DNA from: Pseudomonadota bacterium
Lineage (GTDB): Bacteria > Pseudomonadota > Gammaproteobacteria > Burkholderiales > Rhodocyclaceae
Reading direction: 5' to 3'
Length of the DNA: 48,005 bases
NCBI GenBank assembly: GCA_018262285.1
Contig: JAGTRX010000006.1
Span: 1 to 48,005, forward strand
Shown piece after piece: positions 7,384 to 15,481 of this stretch (position 1 is its first letter; every line of letters starts with the position of its first letter). The notes below the pieces were generated by a model. The model saw only the letters and a program-made list of their open reading frames with translations, had not been told where the DNA came from and searched no databases. A program made the translations under genes and the position numbers.

Positions 7384-8547
7384 ATGAACGCAAATCCATC
7401 GTTGCTCCAAAACCAGCTAACAACTTGGCTTCTACGTAGGACTCCGGCTAATGGGGTTCGACGGGTTGCATCGCTTTCCGCAGCCATTGCGAGCGATCTG
7501 GGGAATGTTCGTGAAGACAACCAAGATAGAGCAGCCATTGCGCGTGGGTGGGATCGACATGGGCAGGAATACGCTCTTGTTGCCGTAGCCGATGGGATTG
7601 GTGGAATGCAGGATGGCGTCACTTGTGCGGCCATGACAATCGGCGTTTTCGTTGCGGCAGTAGATCAGCGTGCACAAAACGCCAGCAACAGCTCAGATCA
7701 TCCAGAAGAGTGGTTGCTTGAAGGCGCTCATGCTGCAAACCAAGCACTCTTCTCAAGGTTTCACGCTAGCGGTGGCTCGACTCTAGTCGCACTATTGCTC
7801 CGACCCGGTACTTGCCCCTACTGGCTAAGTATTGGGGATAGTCGCGTCTATTGCATGAATAACAAAGGCCTAATACAGTCCTCCATTGACGACACAATCG
7901 CAGGTCAGCTTGGCAAGAACCCAGAGGACGCTATTGAACAATCGCGATTGCTTCAGTTCGTTGGTATGGGTGCTGACCTTGAGCCTCACATCGCGAAACT
8001 CGACGCTGACTCTACAGATGCTGTAATTCTAACCACCGACGGAGTCCATTATCTGGCACCAAGTCCTGGCTGGCTGGGCCAGATAATTCACCACTCGCCT
8101 GATCCTGGTGTATGTGTAAAGCGCTTTATTGATCTCGCAAAGTGGTGTGGCGGACCAGACAACGCCACAGTTGCAATGATCACGTTGCCTGTGGAGATGC
8201 AATCTGAAACTAGGCCTGCTTACCCTTGTTTGGAGGTGTGGGATGCATACGGAGAACTGCAAGTTATCAACCCAGCGTCCTCGAAAGCATCGCCAGCCCT
8301 TATCTTAAGCCCTGCGACAACGAGCCAATCTTCACCACCTCCCAGTGTTGCACGTTTAGACCTTGCAATTGATGAGCGTCTAGGTACATCTTCACCAGAA
8401 CAATCCAAATCTCGTCGGGGAAAGTCTTCTCGTAAGCCAAAGAAATCTGCTGACAAACAAAGCAATGGCCTCGATAAATTGAACGAACCGGAACTCCCCC
8501 AGCTGCACATGGAATTTCCGACGAAGTCTAACAACGAGAGTCTCTGA
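7384..8547 (+). CDS. PP2C-family serine/threonine phosphatase with basic tail
   Basis: This protein has 387 residues. Residues about 28-275 form a PP2C catalytic domain with metal-binding and structural motifs in order: GNVREDNQDR, VADGIGGMQDG (about residue 72), IGDSRVYCM, ILTTDGVHY and GGPDNATVAM. It should remove phosphate from Ser/Thr residues, probably reversing the two kinases encoded directly behind it. The last 110 residues are low in complexity, rich in Ser, Pro and Lys (SRRGKSSRKPKKSADK), and could be a kinase substrate or nucleic-acid-binding tail. It lies 4 bases before the first kinase gene. ATG 7384 gives a plausible start; no strong Shine-Dalgarno is seen. Confidence 0.88.
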   Translation: MNANPSLLQNQLTTWLLRRTPANGVRRVASLSAAIASDLGNVREDNQDRAAIARGWDRHGQEYALVAVADGIGGMQDGVTCAAMTIGVFVAAVDQRAQNASNSSDHPEEWLLEGAHAANQALFSRFHASGGSTLVALLLRPGTCPYWLSIGDSRVYCMNNKGLIQSSIDDTIAGQLGKNPEDAIEQSRLLQFVGMGADLEPHIAKLDADSTDAVILTTDGVHYLAPSPGWLGQIIHHSPDPGVCVKRFIDLAKWCGGPDNATVAMITLPVEMQSETRPAYPCLEVWDAYGELQVINPASSKASPALILSPATTSQSSPPPSVARLDLAIDERLGTSSPEQSKSRRGKSSRKPKKSADKQSNGLDKLNEPELPQLHMEFPTKSNNESL

Positions 8548-8551
8548 AATC

Positions 8552-9601
8552 ATGATTGCTGACCGTTACGAAGTCGTTGGTGCTTCTTTTGTTGGAGGCA
8601 TGGCAGCTGTTTGGCCCTGCAACGACATAGTTCTTCAACGAAAGGTCGCAATTAAGGTGATGCCTGGCAGTGCCGAAAAACGCCGGATACGCGACGAACT
8701 AAGCGCTCTCTTGAAGATGCGCTCGAACCATGTCGTTCAAGTCTACGACGTGTTGAACCTCAACAAGGACTTGGCCATTGTTCAAGAATTCGTCGAGGGC
8801 AAGGATTTATTCGATGAAGGCTTAGCTCCCAAGAACAAGAATGAGTACTTGAAGCTACTTTGGCAGATCGCGTCCGGCATCGCTAATATTCACGATCTTG
8901 ATGTCATACATCGAGACATCAAGCCTAATAACATGAAGGTCGATCCGGAAGGCGTCGTCAAAATTTTCGACTTCGGATTAGCTCGGGATGAAGGCCCGAG
9001 CGCAGCAACGCTAGGTTTTGTGGGGACTCCCGGCTTTGCTGCTCCTGAGTTATATCGTCACCACGTTACTTTTACTGCTGCGGTAGATACTTACGCCTTC
9101 GGAGCAACTGCACTTTTTCTAGGTCTTCGAGATTTGCCCCCAGAGCTTGTACATCGCCCTCCCGTGCTTTCAGGAGCCAACTACTTTTCAGCCCTACCAT
9201 TTAAGCTCGCAAAGGACGTTGAGTCGATTTTGAACACCTGCCTTGAGGAGTCCCCCTCTATCCGGCCTGCCATGCGCGACGTTAGGGATTTGCTTGCCAA
9301 ACACCTGCTTCACAATAGGCACAGGGCGTTAATTGTGTTTGATGGCAAGGCATCGTATCTCGACGCAACTCGTCCTAGTGTGGTTCTTCGCCTAGCCTCA
9401 ATTGGTGAGATTGGAATTCGCTACGATGGCTTTGACTTCCTTGTCGACAGGGTTAGTGGTGAAGTTTTCATAAATAACTCTCCCGTTGCGGTAGGTGATC
9501 ATTTGCCAGGTGCCTGCGTCGTTGCGCTGGGTGCCCCAGAACGCAAAGCAGACCGCAAGTACATCACGTTCGACCTATCTCACCCGGAGATTGTGCTGTG
9601 A
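8552..9601 (+). CDS. Ser/Thr protein kinase with C-terminal FHA-like domain
   Basis: This protein has 349 residues. Residues about 6-255 are a Hanks-type kinase with a loosened glycine loop (VVGASFVGGMAAVW), the catalytic Lys in KVAIKVM (K35), HRDIKPNN (near 120), DFGLARD (near 139) and GTPGFAAPELY. Residues about 265-345 look like a degenerate FHA domain: SVVLRLASIGEIGIRYDG, GEVFINNSPVAVGD, GACVVALG, and a final ITFDLSHPEI. The usual FHA Arg/Ser/His phospho-binding residues are not obvious. It is likely soluble, since no transmembrane segment follows the kinase. Its stop overlaps the start of the second kinase by 4 bases, so co-translation is expected. Confidence 0.85.
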   Translation: MIADRYEVVGASFVGGMAAVWPCNDIVLQRKVAIKVMPGSAEKRRIRDELSALLKMRSNHVVQVYDVLNLNKDLAIVQEFVEGKDLFDEGLAPKNKNEYLKLLWQIASGIANIHDLDVIHRDIKPNNMKVDPEGVVKIFDFGLARDEGPSAATLGFVGTPGFAAPELYRHHVTFTAAVDTYAFGATALFLGLRDLPPELVHRPPVLSGANYFSALPFKLAKDVESILNTCLEESPSIRPAMRDVRDLLAKHLLHNRHRALIVFDGKASYLDATRPSVVLRLASIGEIGIRYDGFDFLVDRVSGEVFINNSPVAVGDHLPGACVVALGAPERKADRKYITFDLSHPEIVL

Positions 9602-10677
9602 GCGGCCCGCTAAAACCTAGTGATATTATTGGTGATCGTTATGAAATTCTTCGGTACGTGGGCGAAGGCGGTATGCAGTTCGTGTATCAAGCCAAGGATA
9701 TATTGACTGATCGGCATGTCGCGCTGAAAACCCCCAAAAACAAGTCTGCAACCAAGCGCTTCAGGAGAAGTGCAGTAGTTGCCGCCAAGGTAAACCATCC
9801 GAATGTCGCAAAAACTCTTGATTATCTCAAGGTAGGCACTCAGCGTTACCTAATTGAGGAATATATAGAGGGCAGTGATCTGAAAGCCGCTCTGCTTCAA
9901 GAAACGGCGTATCTTGACCCCTATCTAGCCGCCAAGGTACTGCACCACCTTGCAAAAGGGGTTGCAGCTGCCCACCACGCTGGGGTTGTGCACCGAGACC
10001 TGAAGCCCACGAACATCATGGTCATTGGTGGCTATTCATTGCACGAACTGAAAGTCACCGATTTTGGGATTGCCAGGATGGCGGATGAGGAGTTAAGGGA
10101 GGCAGTAGAAGGTGGCGATGCAAGCATGTCTGCCTCACAAACAGCGGTAGGGGCGCTTCCCTACATGGCTCCCGAGGCTATTGACGAACCTAGCACCGTA
10201 GGCCCTCCAGCAGATATCTGGTCAGTTGGAGCGATGATGTACCACCTACTCTGTGGCCAATATCCGTTCGGTCAAGGTCTAAGGGCCGTTCCTAAGATTA
10301 TGACTGCGAAACTTCCAGACCCCCCTGAATTCCTATCCGCCAATCCACAGTTTGCACCTCTTGCCAAAGAGATACTTGAAATCGCCTTTTCGTGTCTAAA
10401 GAAAGACCCGATGGAGCGACCGACGGCAGACCAGCTAGTCGAGAAATGTAGCACCCTTTGCTACACCTCGTCACCCAGGCAACAAGGGGTTGTATGTGAT
10501 TTCCGATATGGGGCCTGGGGGTTCATCAGAACGCCAGAAGGTAGCGTTTTTTTTCATCGCGAATGTGTTTACGGCCCAATGCCAGTGGTTGGTGATCCTG
10601 TCCTTTTCGCCAGCTACGACGGTGGCGGAGCTGACCGCGCGCTGCCCGTCGTGAAACTGACCGGAGCAACTGATTGA
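9598..10677 (+). CDS. Ser/Thr protein kinase with C-terminal cold-shock/OB-like domain
   Basis: This 359-residue protein starts at GTG 9598, overlapping the previous stop (GTGA). The kinase domain (about 15-285) has a good glycine loop (VGEGGMQFVYQA), HVALKTP (Lys44), VVHRDLKPTNIMV, DFGIARM and LPYMAPEAI. The last 65 residues read like a cold-shock/OB fold: GVVCDFRYGAWGFIR, then VFFHRECV, then VVGDPVLFASYD and RALPVVKL. This matches the usual G-x-V...GFI...VFFH...G-D-x-V-x-F pattern. A kinase fused to a nucleic-acid-binding-type fold beside a PP2C suggests nucleic-acid-sensing signalling. This is inference; the kinase part is certain. Confidence 0.85.
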   Translation: MSGPLKPSDIIGDRYEILRYVGEGGMQFVYQAKDILTDRHVALKTPKNKSATKRFRRSAVVAAKVNHPNVAKTLDYLKVGTQRYLIEEYIEGSDLKAALLQETAYLDPYLAAKVLHHLAKGVAAAHHAGVVHRDLKPTNIMVIGGYSLHELKVTDFGIARMADEELREAVEGGDASMSASQTAVGALPYMAPEAIDEPSTVGPPADIWSVGAMMYHLLCGQYPFGQGLRAVPKIMTAKLPDPPEFLSANPQFAPLAKEILEIAFSCLKKDPMERPTADQLVEKCSTLCYTSSPRQQGVVCDFRYGAWGFIRTPEGSVFFHRECVYGPMPVVGDPVLFASYDGGGADRALPVVKLTGATD

Positions 10678-10910
10678 CGGGTTGATGTTGTAAGAGCGAG
10701 TCTCGCTGGGGTTAACCCTCCAGTTCATATCGAAGTGTCAGGTACGGTTTTTGGGAACACCTCATTCCGAACAGCCCTCACACTATCGAAAAATGGCCAG
10801 CGCGAAACTCATGGCCGACCTATGCCGAAGGCCGAAGGTGGAAGGTGCAGCAAGCTGCCCCGCTGCAAAGTTAGCCGTTTTTCACCACTTCTGCCACTGC
10901 TCCTGTTATC
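10678..10910. other. Non-coding stretch after the kinases
   Basis: No supported gene. Two palindromes lie back to back just after the kinase stop: AGCGAG-T-CTCGCT (10695-10707) and GGGTTAACCC (10709-10718). They may mark an end of the transcript, but no T-run follows. At 10860-10877 lies one copy of an 18-bp sequence that recurs at 17312-17329. Confidence 0.4.
10860..10877 (+). repeat. 18-bp island repeat, copy 1
   Basis: CCGCTGCAAAGTTAGCCG is identical to 17312-17329. Its inner 15 bases (GCTGCAAAGTTAGCC) occur again, inverted, at 33155-33169. All copies are inside the island and in non-coding sequence. Confidence 0.8.
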
Positions 10911-11083
10911 TTAACTCGACGCCCTCGTGGCGCAGATTGTTCACCTGGGCACTCACCGGCCACGCCTCCATCTCTTTGTCTGGATAGGTATGGGCTAGAC
11001 AGAGCAGCAGATTGACGTCACTAGCACCGTTTGGCGGGCACTTCAGAATGCGCAAGGCTGCCCTTGCCTTTCGGCTTGGTCAA
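10911..11083 (-). pseudogene. SRAP/YedK (HMCES-like) C-terminal remnant
   Basis: Read on the minus strand, this frame ends at TAA (10911-10913) and gives LLLCLAHTYPDKEMEAWPVS followed by AQVNNLRHEGVEL. This resembles the C-terminal end of SOS-response-associated peptidases of the YedK/HMCES family (EM-x-AWPVS-x-x-VN...). That family crosslinks to abasic sites in single-stranded DNA through an N-terminal Cys2. Only about 55 codons are left; the frame is broken upstream and no N-terminal Met-Cys start is visible, so the gene is dead. It indicates decay at this junction. Confidence 0.45.
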
Positions 11084-11147
11084 AGTCTCTGCGGGGTTTC
11101 CGCCACCGGCAGCGGATTATCGACTTATGTTTCTATACGCCTCAAGC

Positions 11148-11369
11148 CTAAACAATCCAAACGCCACGCTCAGTTGAAACAAGCGCGCCTCGTGCCTCTT
11201 CTTGTGCGATGTAATCCGCCAACTTTTCGGCTTCATGATCCCGAAAAGTAACATGCGTTTTAGAACCATAAAGATTTGAAGTGACATGAGTGCAATCTGT
11301 CTTAGGAATGAGACCCTGTTCAGTTACTACAGATGACTTGAAGTCGAGTGATGGAGACGATTTTTTCAT
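11148..11369 (-). CDS. Small hypothetical protein
   Basis: This is a 73-residue protein starting at ATG 11369, with an AAAGGG element a few bases upstream. The sequence MKKSSPSLDFKSSVVTEQ and the later TFRDHEAEKLADYIAQEEA look like a real small soluble protein with a C-terminal helix. No family is recognised. The open frame extends to 11429, but the extra residues have no better start. It is co-directional with the Mrr-like gene upstream, 114 bases away. Confidence 0.45.
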   Translation of the reverse strand: MKKSSPSLDFKSSVVTEQGLIPKTDCTHVTSNLYGSKTHVTFRDHEAEKLADYIAQEEARGALVSTERGVWIV

Positions 11370-11483
11370 AAATGCCCTTTCTATATAAACGGTTTTTGGT
11401 TCGAAAACAACATTGGAACAGCCAATCATTGATCAATGTAACTCTGCCCGCGCTGCGATGCCAATTGCCACAGCCTGATTGGC

Positions 11484-12323
11484 TTACGTGTTGATAGTGC
11501 CCTTACACACCGGATATTGAGAACACCCCCAAAACGAGTTACCCGCATTGCCGCCGCGTTTGGCGGTTCTTATTACCATCGGACTACCGCATTTTGGACA
11601 ACTGGGTATTGCCGTTGAGGCGGTCAATGTCACCGGAACGCCGCCCGTTTCTTTCACCATCCGCAGCATGGTGCTGGCTGGCACCAGTTCGATAGAGCGC
11701 CCTTCAACGAATCGTCTGGCTTCTTCGGTGAACTCGCCGGAAGCAACAACGAACCCACCGACAGCACCTTCGGCAGACATGACCCCATATAGCTCCCGAA
11801 CAATGGCAACGCCAACTTTCAGGACTTTCCACTGTTTGCACTGAACAAAGTATTTGTCTTGACCGGAGCGCAGTTCCAAATCAACACCGCCGTCCGGGCC
11901 ATCGCCACCTCGTTCGATGACTTGGAATCCTTTACGCCGAAAGACTTCGGCAGTCAGACCTTCAAACTCCCGCCATGAAATGCTTTCCAAAGCTGTGCGT
12001 GTAGGGTTGTTCACAACTTCCCGGTGCAAAGCTGATTGGCGATGTCTTCTGAAAACGGAAATGCCTGCGCCAAGCAGAAAAGCAACGGGGAAGATGTACT
12101 GCAAAAACATGCTAAAGGTGATCAGCATCTGCCGAACCATGCCGCTTCCAACGGTTTGCCCAAGGTTCTTCATGTCTGCAGCCACAAATGAAGGCGGGGG
12201 TAGCGCAGCTATGAAGTGAAAAATCAAGAACGATACCAAAGCGAGAATCACCCCCGCTTGCCAAGGCAACTTGGAAGCAATCTCGATTAGGTCTTCAAAG
12301 GGAGAGGATTTTTTTCGGGCCAC
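11484..12323 (-). CDS. Membrane-anchored Mrr-like nuclease with topoisomerase zinc finger
   Basis: This 279-residue protein starts at GTG 12323 (MARKKSSPFEDLI), the usual N-terminus of this family; an upstream TTG at 12359 is less likely. Two hydrophobic segments lie near residues 20-40 and 70-95. A restriction-endonuclease-like (Mrr_cat) domain follows: ISWREFEGLTAEVFRRKGF, then GGDGPDGGVDLEL and KYFVQCKQWK, giving the D...QxK catalytic pattern. The C-terminus has a four-Cys topoisomerase-type zinc finger (CPKCGSPMVIRT...FWGCSQYPVCKG). Such proteins cut DNA, often modified or foreign, and may be membrane-tethered defence nucleases. The nuclease core appears intact. It stands alone, without a modification methylase beside it. 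Confidence 0.85.
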   Translation of the reverse strand: MARKKSSPFEDLIEIASKLPWQAGVILALVSFLIFHFIAALPPPSFVAADMKNLGQTVGSGMVRQMLITFSMFLQYIFPVAFLLGAGISVFRRHRQSALHREVVNNPTRTALESISWREFEGLTAEVFRRKGFQVIERGGDGPDGGVDLELRSGQDKYFVQCKQWKVLKVGVAIVRELYGVMSAEGAVGGFVVASGEFTEEARRFVEGRSIELVPASTMLRMVKETGGVPVTLTASTAIPSCPKCGSPMVIRTAKRGGNAGNSFWGCSQYPVCKGTINT

Positions 12324-12687
12324 AGTGCAAATAGGTACTGACAGGAATGATAGGGCCAAATTATGGCAAATGAAACATAATCTGTCTGCAGGTCAGCCTT
12401 TCTGGAATTCAAGAATTGCTGCAGGCATGAGGCTTTTGCGGCGGCCACAGATTTTTCAATTTTCATCATCTCTGATGATCGACACGCGTTTCACTGCAAA
12501 AGAGCACAGTCCTTCTTGGTTTCAGAGTTGTTCTTGTTCAGTTGGAATGACAAGACGGCTGCATAGTGTTAACATTTTCCGACCAAAACAAGTGCTGATG
12601 TTTTAGGACAACAAGTTGTCGTTCCGCAAACTGGTCTCGAACCGAACACAGCGGGGCGAAAATTAATTAGTTTGAAAAGGCGCGCGA
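12324..12687. other. Divergent intergenic region, no gene recognised
   Basis: These 364 bases separate the Mrr-like gene (minus strand) from the gene at 12688 (plus strand). It is AT-rich toward the right. Open frames in it are short and without family resemblance. It should hold both promoters; no confident -35/-10 pair or hairpin was identified. Confidence 0.4.
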
Positions 12688-13551
12688 ATGGATTCGGAAC
12701 CTACAATTTCTCAGACAAAGCTCGCTGGCCCGTTCGAGGAAGAGGTCGTCGTATATCACTCGAATGGGCTGATCTGGGGCACGATTTCTCAATGGTGTTC
12801 TGTACTTAAAGCCCCATACTTCATGCCGGAGTATCTGAACAAAGCAGCCGAAACCAACGCTGCTGCAATGAAAGGGGGGCCTTACTCGACAGCCATTCAG
12901 AGCGGAAAACTGTATCGCTGGCCTCCAATTGCAGCCTCCTTAGACAACTGGTACAGCGCATGGATGCGTAAAGTGGCTAAGGGAGAACACACCCTGATGG
13001 AGTACAACAAACGTCTTGCATCTGAGCGTTTTGCCCTAAACATGGCACAGCTCAAACAGTGGGGTTATGAACTCCAGGAGAGGGAACTCCAAGCAGCAAT
13101 GTCTACAAAGATGACTCCAACACAATCTACCAGTGGTTTGGCAGAAGTCAATCAGGCAATAGAAGCGATTCAATCGCTTGCACAGGTCACACGCCGTGCG
13201 CTAGAAAGGCACGAAGATGCGATTGACGAGCAAAGCGAAAGAATTGATGACATCGAACAAAGCGATCCGGCGAGAAGAGATCCAAAAGCTTTTATTACAG
13301 TTAAGCAGCGCTGCCTTGAGCGCTCACTGTCGGTTGCCTTCGTAGTTGAAGGGCGAATGAATCTATGTCAGGCGTGTGGTCAATTTCTCCAGAAGTCAGG
13401 CGTAGAGAAAGGGCAGCCCATTAAGGAACGCTTAGACGGGTCAAATGTAATCGTCGACGTCGCTGCGTGGCGACGTGAAGATATCGACGATGCGATTGAA
13501 TATTACCTTCCAGATTTTGCCTTGCCGCGGCGACGCAAGGCACGCGACTAG
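12688..13551 (+). CDS. Hypothetical protein with coiled coil, first gene of DUF1848 cassette
   Basis: This 287-residue protein is not recognised. The middle (about 105-190) is charged and helical, including ALERHEDAIDEQSERIDDI, and probably forms a coiled coil. The last 75 residues (FITVKQRCLERSLSVAFVVE, CQACGQFLQKSG, then DVAAWRREDIDDAIEYYLPD) form a compact basic/acidic domain. A DNA-binding or phage-regulator-like fold is possible, but that is a guess. ATG 12688 follows a weak AAAAGG site. It lies 29 bases before the methyltransferase-like gene, which overlaps the DUF1848 gene, so the three look like one operon. Confidence 0.65.
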   Translation: MDSEPTISQTKLAGPFEEEVVVYHSNGLIWGTISQWCSVLKAPYFMPEYLNKAAETNAAAMKGGPYSTAIQSGKLYRWPPIAASLDNWYSAWMRKVAKGEHTLMEYNKRLASERFALNMAQLKQWGYELQERELQAAMSTKMTPTQSTSGLAEVNQAIEAIQSLAQVTRRALERHEDAIDEQSERIDDIEQSDPARRDPKAFITVKQRCLERSLSVAFVVEGRMNLCQACGQFLQKSGVEKGQPIKERLDGSNVIVDVAAWRREDIDDAIEYYLPDFALPRRRKARD

Positions 13552-13580
13552 CTGCGAACGAAATTCAGACAGGACGGTAA

Positions 13581-14396
13581 ATGGATGATCTGGACAAAGC
13601 TTTAAGCCACTTTGACTCAATGGTGGACTACGAGGTAGCACCGGTCTGTCCTGACGGAAGGAAAAGATCAGCGAGTGCGTGCCGTAAATGCCTGCAGAAA
13701 CAATACTTCCCAGGAGGTACAGTCGACTACTCATGTTCCCAACTGCGCCTTCTATATGTTCTGTGCTACTTGCCAGTTCATTTGAAGGAGAATCTCGATG
13801 TATTGGAGGGATTGAACCGGAATGGGGTTGAAAATTCTTGGGCACCATCTATTGAAGTACTTGCTCTTGGTGGTGGCCCCGGTTCTGAAATTGCAGGCTT
13901 CCAAATATTCGTTGCCAATCACGGTTTTTTCGGGTCAAACCCCGCTGGAATCGAAATAACCCGATTGGACAGGGTTGCTGAATGGTCCGAAATATTCAAG
14001 ACTGTGCGTAGCATTGCCCAAGGCACCGAAACGAAATTTAAGTACTCTAGGATCAAGGACGACGTTCGTAAAATAAATCGATACAAAGGCACATATGACC
14101 TTGTATTCTTGTCTTACATCGTCTCTGAACTTACAGATGTTGAGGCAGTTCAGCTTGGAAAGGCACTTGCTAACGTTATTAAAAAGAAATGCGTATTGGT
14201 ATTCAACGACAGAAACGAAACCGATGTCGTTAACAGGATTGATACAATCACCAAACTACTTCCGCCAGCAATTACTGAGTATGAGTCTAAATCAGCTTGT
14301 CACGTTGGAATGCCTTACCCTGAAGCAATAAAAGAAAGGGTCGGCCCCAAATTGCATCTAAGCTCATATAGGCGTGGAATTGTCGTCGTCTCATGA
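13581..14396 (+). CDS. SAM-dependent methyltransferase-like protein
   Basis: This 271-residue protein carries a Rossmann glycine motif in VLALGGGPGSEIAGF (about residue 95-105) and an acidic strand end (GIEITRLDRV) that could bind the SAM ribose. A YDLVFLSYIVSEL segment follows, at the place of motif IV. These fit class I methyltransferases; the substrate is unknown. A short Cys cluster near the N-terminus (CPDGRKRSASACRKCLQ) may bind metal. The gene overlaps the DUF1848 start by 4 bases (ATGA), indicating translational coupling and probably joint action. It is reminiscent of the pairing of three-Cys-motif partner proteins with DUF5131-type proteins, but no homology is claimed. Confidence 0.65.
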   Translation: MDDLDKALSHFDSMVDYEVAPVCPDGRKRSASACRKCLQKQYFPGGTVDYSCSQLRLLYVLCYLPVHLKENLDVLEGLNRNGVENSWAPSIEVLALGGGPGSEIAGFQIFVANHGFFGSNPAGIEITRLDRVAEWSEIFKTVRSIAQGTETKFKYSRIKDDVRKINRYKGTYDLVFLSYIVSELTDVEAVQLGKALANVIKKKCVLVFNDRNETDVVNRIDTITKLLPPAITEYESKSACHVGMPYPEAIKERVGPKLHLSSYRRGIVVVS

Positions 14397-15328
14397 TCAT
14401 CAGCGCAAGCCGCAGAACCGACATTCCAGCTTTTTACGCCGAATGGTTCTTGAACAGAATTTCAGATGGGTATGTGCTGCTTAAAAACCCGTTCAATGCT
14501 CACCAGATTCGCCGTGTATCTCTTCGAGCAGAAGATGTCGACGCAATAGTTTTTTGGACAAGGAATGCTGAGAAACTAATACCCTCTCTGAAGATATTGG
14601 ATGCACGGGGCTATCGCTATTATTTCCAGTACACCATCACAGGCTACCCAAGATCGATCGAGCAATCGGTTCCTGCCACGCGCCGTGCGATTCAGACTTT
14701 CATTGAGCTAAGTGCATTGATAGGCCCAGAAAAGAACATATGGCGCTATGACCCCATTTTGGTATCGAACGTCACAAGCATTGACGAGCATAAGCGCATT
14801 TTCGAGAAAATTGCTCGTGCTCTTGAGGGCCACACAAACCGTGTGGTTATCAGTTTCGTAGATATGTACAAGCGGGTATCTGCAAACATTGGGCAAGTGC
14901 CGGGGCTAATAATGGAAAAAGAAACTGCCAAATGTGAAATGTTTCAAACCTTGGCTCAGCACTTTGCAAATATCTCTGCGCAGTTCGGAATGTCAATCCA
15001 GAGTTGTGCGGAGGAAATTGACCTTAGCCGTCAAGGAATCATGCATGGAAAGTGCATAGACGACGAGTTAATACGATCCTTGTTTGACATTTCTGTGGCC
15101 AGACGAAAAGACAAGAATCAAAGGCCATCATGTGCGTGCATTGAAAGTGTAGACATTGGCCAATATGACACCTGTCTTCATGGGTGCAAGTACTGTTATG
15201 CCACCACAAATCATGCTCTTGCTACACGGAACTTCGAGAAGCACAACCCAAAGAGCCCCCTTCTCTTAGGTGAGCCAGAAATGCCGCTCGAGCCAAATAT
15301 TGATCACCAGCAGGAATCACTTTTTTAG
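14393..15328 (+). CDS. DUF1848 family protein (radical-SAM-like, Cys cluster)
   Basis: This 311-residue protein begins MIISASRRTDIPAFYAEWF, the hallmark start of DUF1848, followed by KNPFNAHQIRRVSL, DAIVFWTRNAEKLI, YYFQYTITGYPRSIE and IWRYDPILVS. Near the C-terminus is a Cys cluster (RPSCACIESVDIG...CLHGCKYCYATTNH) like those that bind an iron-sulfur cluster in DNA photolyase-repair and radical-SAM relatives. The catalytic role of this family is unknown to me. It overlaps the methyltransferase-like gene by 4 bases, so the two likely work on the same substrate. Confidence 0.85.
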   Translation: MIISASRRTDIPAFYAEWFLNRISDGYVLLKNPFNAHQIRRVSLRAEDVDAIVFWTRNAEKLIPSLKILDARGYRYYFQYTITGYPRSIEQSVPATRRAIQTFIELSALIGPEKNIWRYDPILVSNVTSIDEHKRIFEKIARALEGHTNRVVISFVDMYKRVSANIGQVPGLIMEKETAKCEMFQTLAQHFANISAQFGMSIQSCAEEIDLSRQGIMHGKCIDDELIRSLFDISVARRKDKNQRPSCACIESVDIGQYDTCLHGCKYCYATTNHALATRNFEKHNPKSPLLLGEPEMPLEPNIDHQQESLF

Positions 15329-15481
15329 CAATTTCTGCGCGCCAATCAATAGACCGGCCCCGCCTTTACCTTTTACATCTAGGACAAGTGAAGACTTAGG
15401 CCGAAATTCTGACCTCCCCCAGGTTGCTTGAAGATACCTGTCGACCAAAAGCGGCCATGAGAGAACCGTTGTGCAGAAATA

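Noticed and set aside
10751-10987. Plus-strand 78-codon frame after the kinases
   Set aside because: No site, low-likelihood composition, and it overlaps the SRAP-like minus-strand fragment.
12271-12606. Plus-strand 111-codon frame in the gap before 12688
   Set aside because: Partly antisense to the Mrr-like gene and without protein-like pattern.
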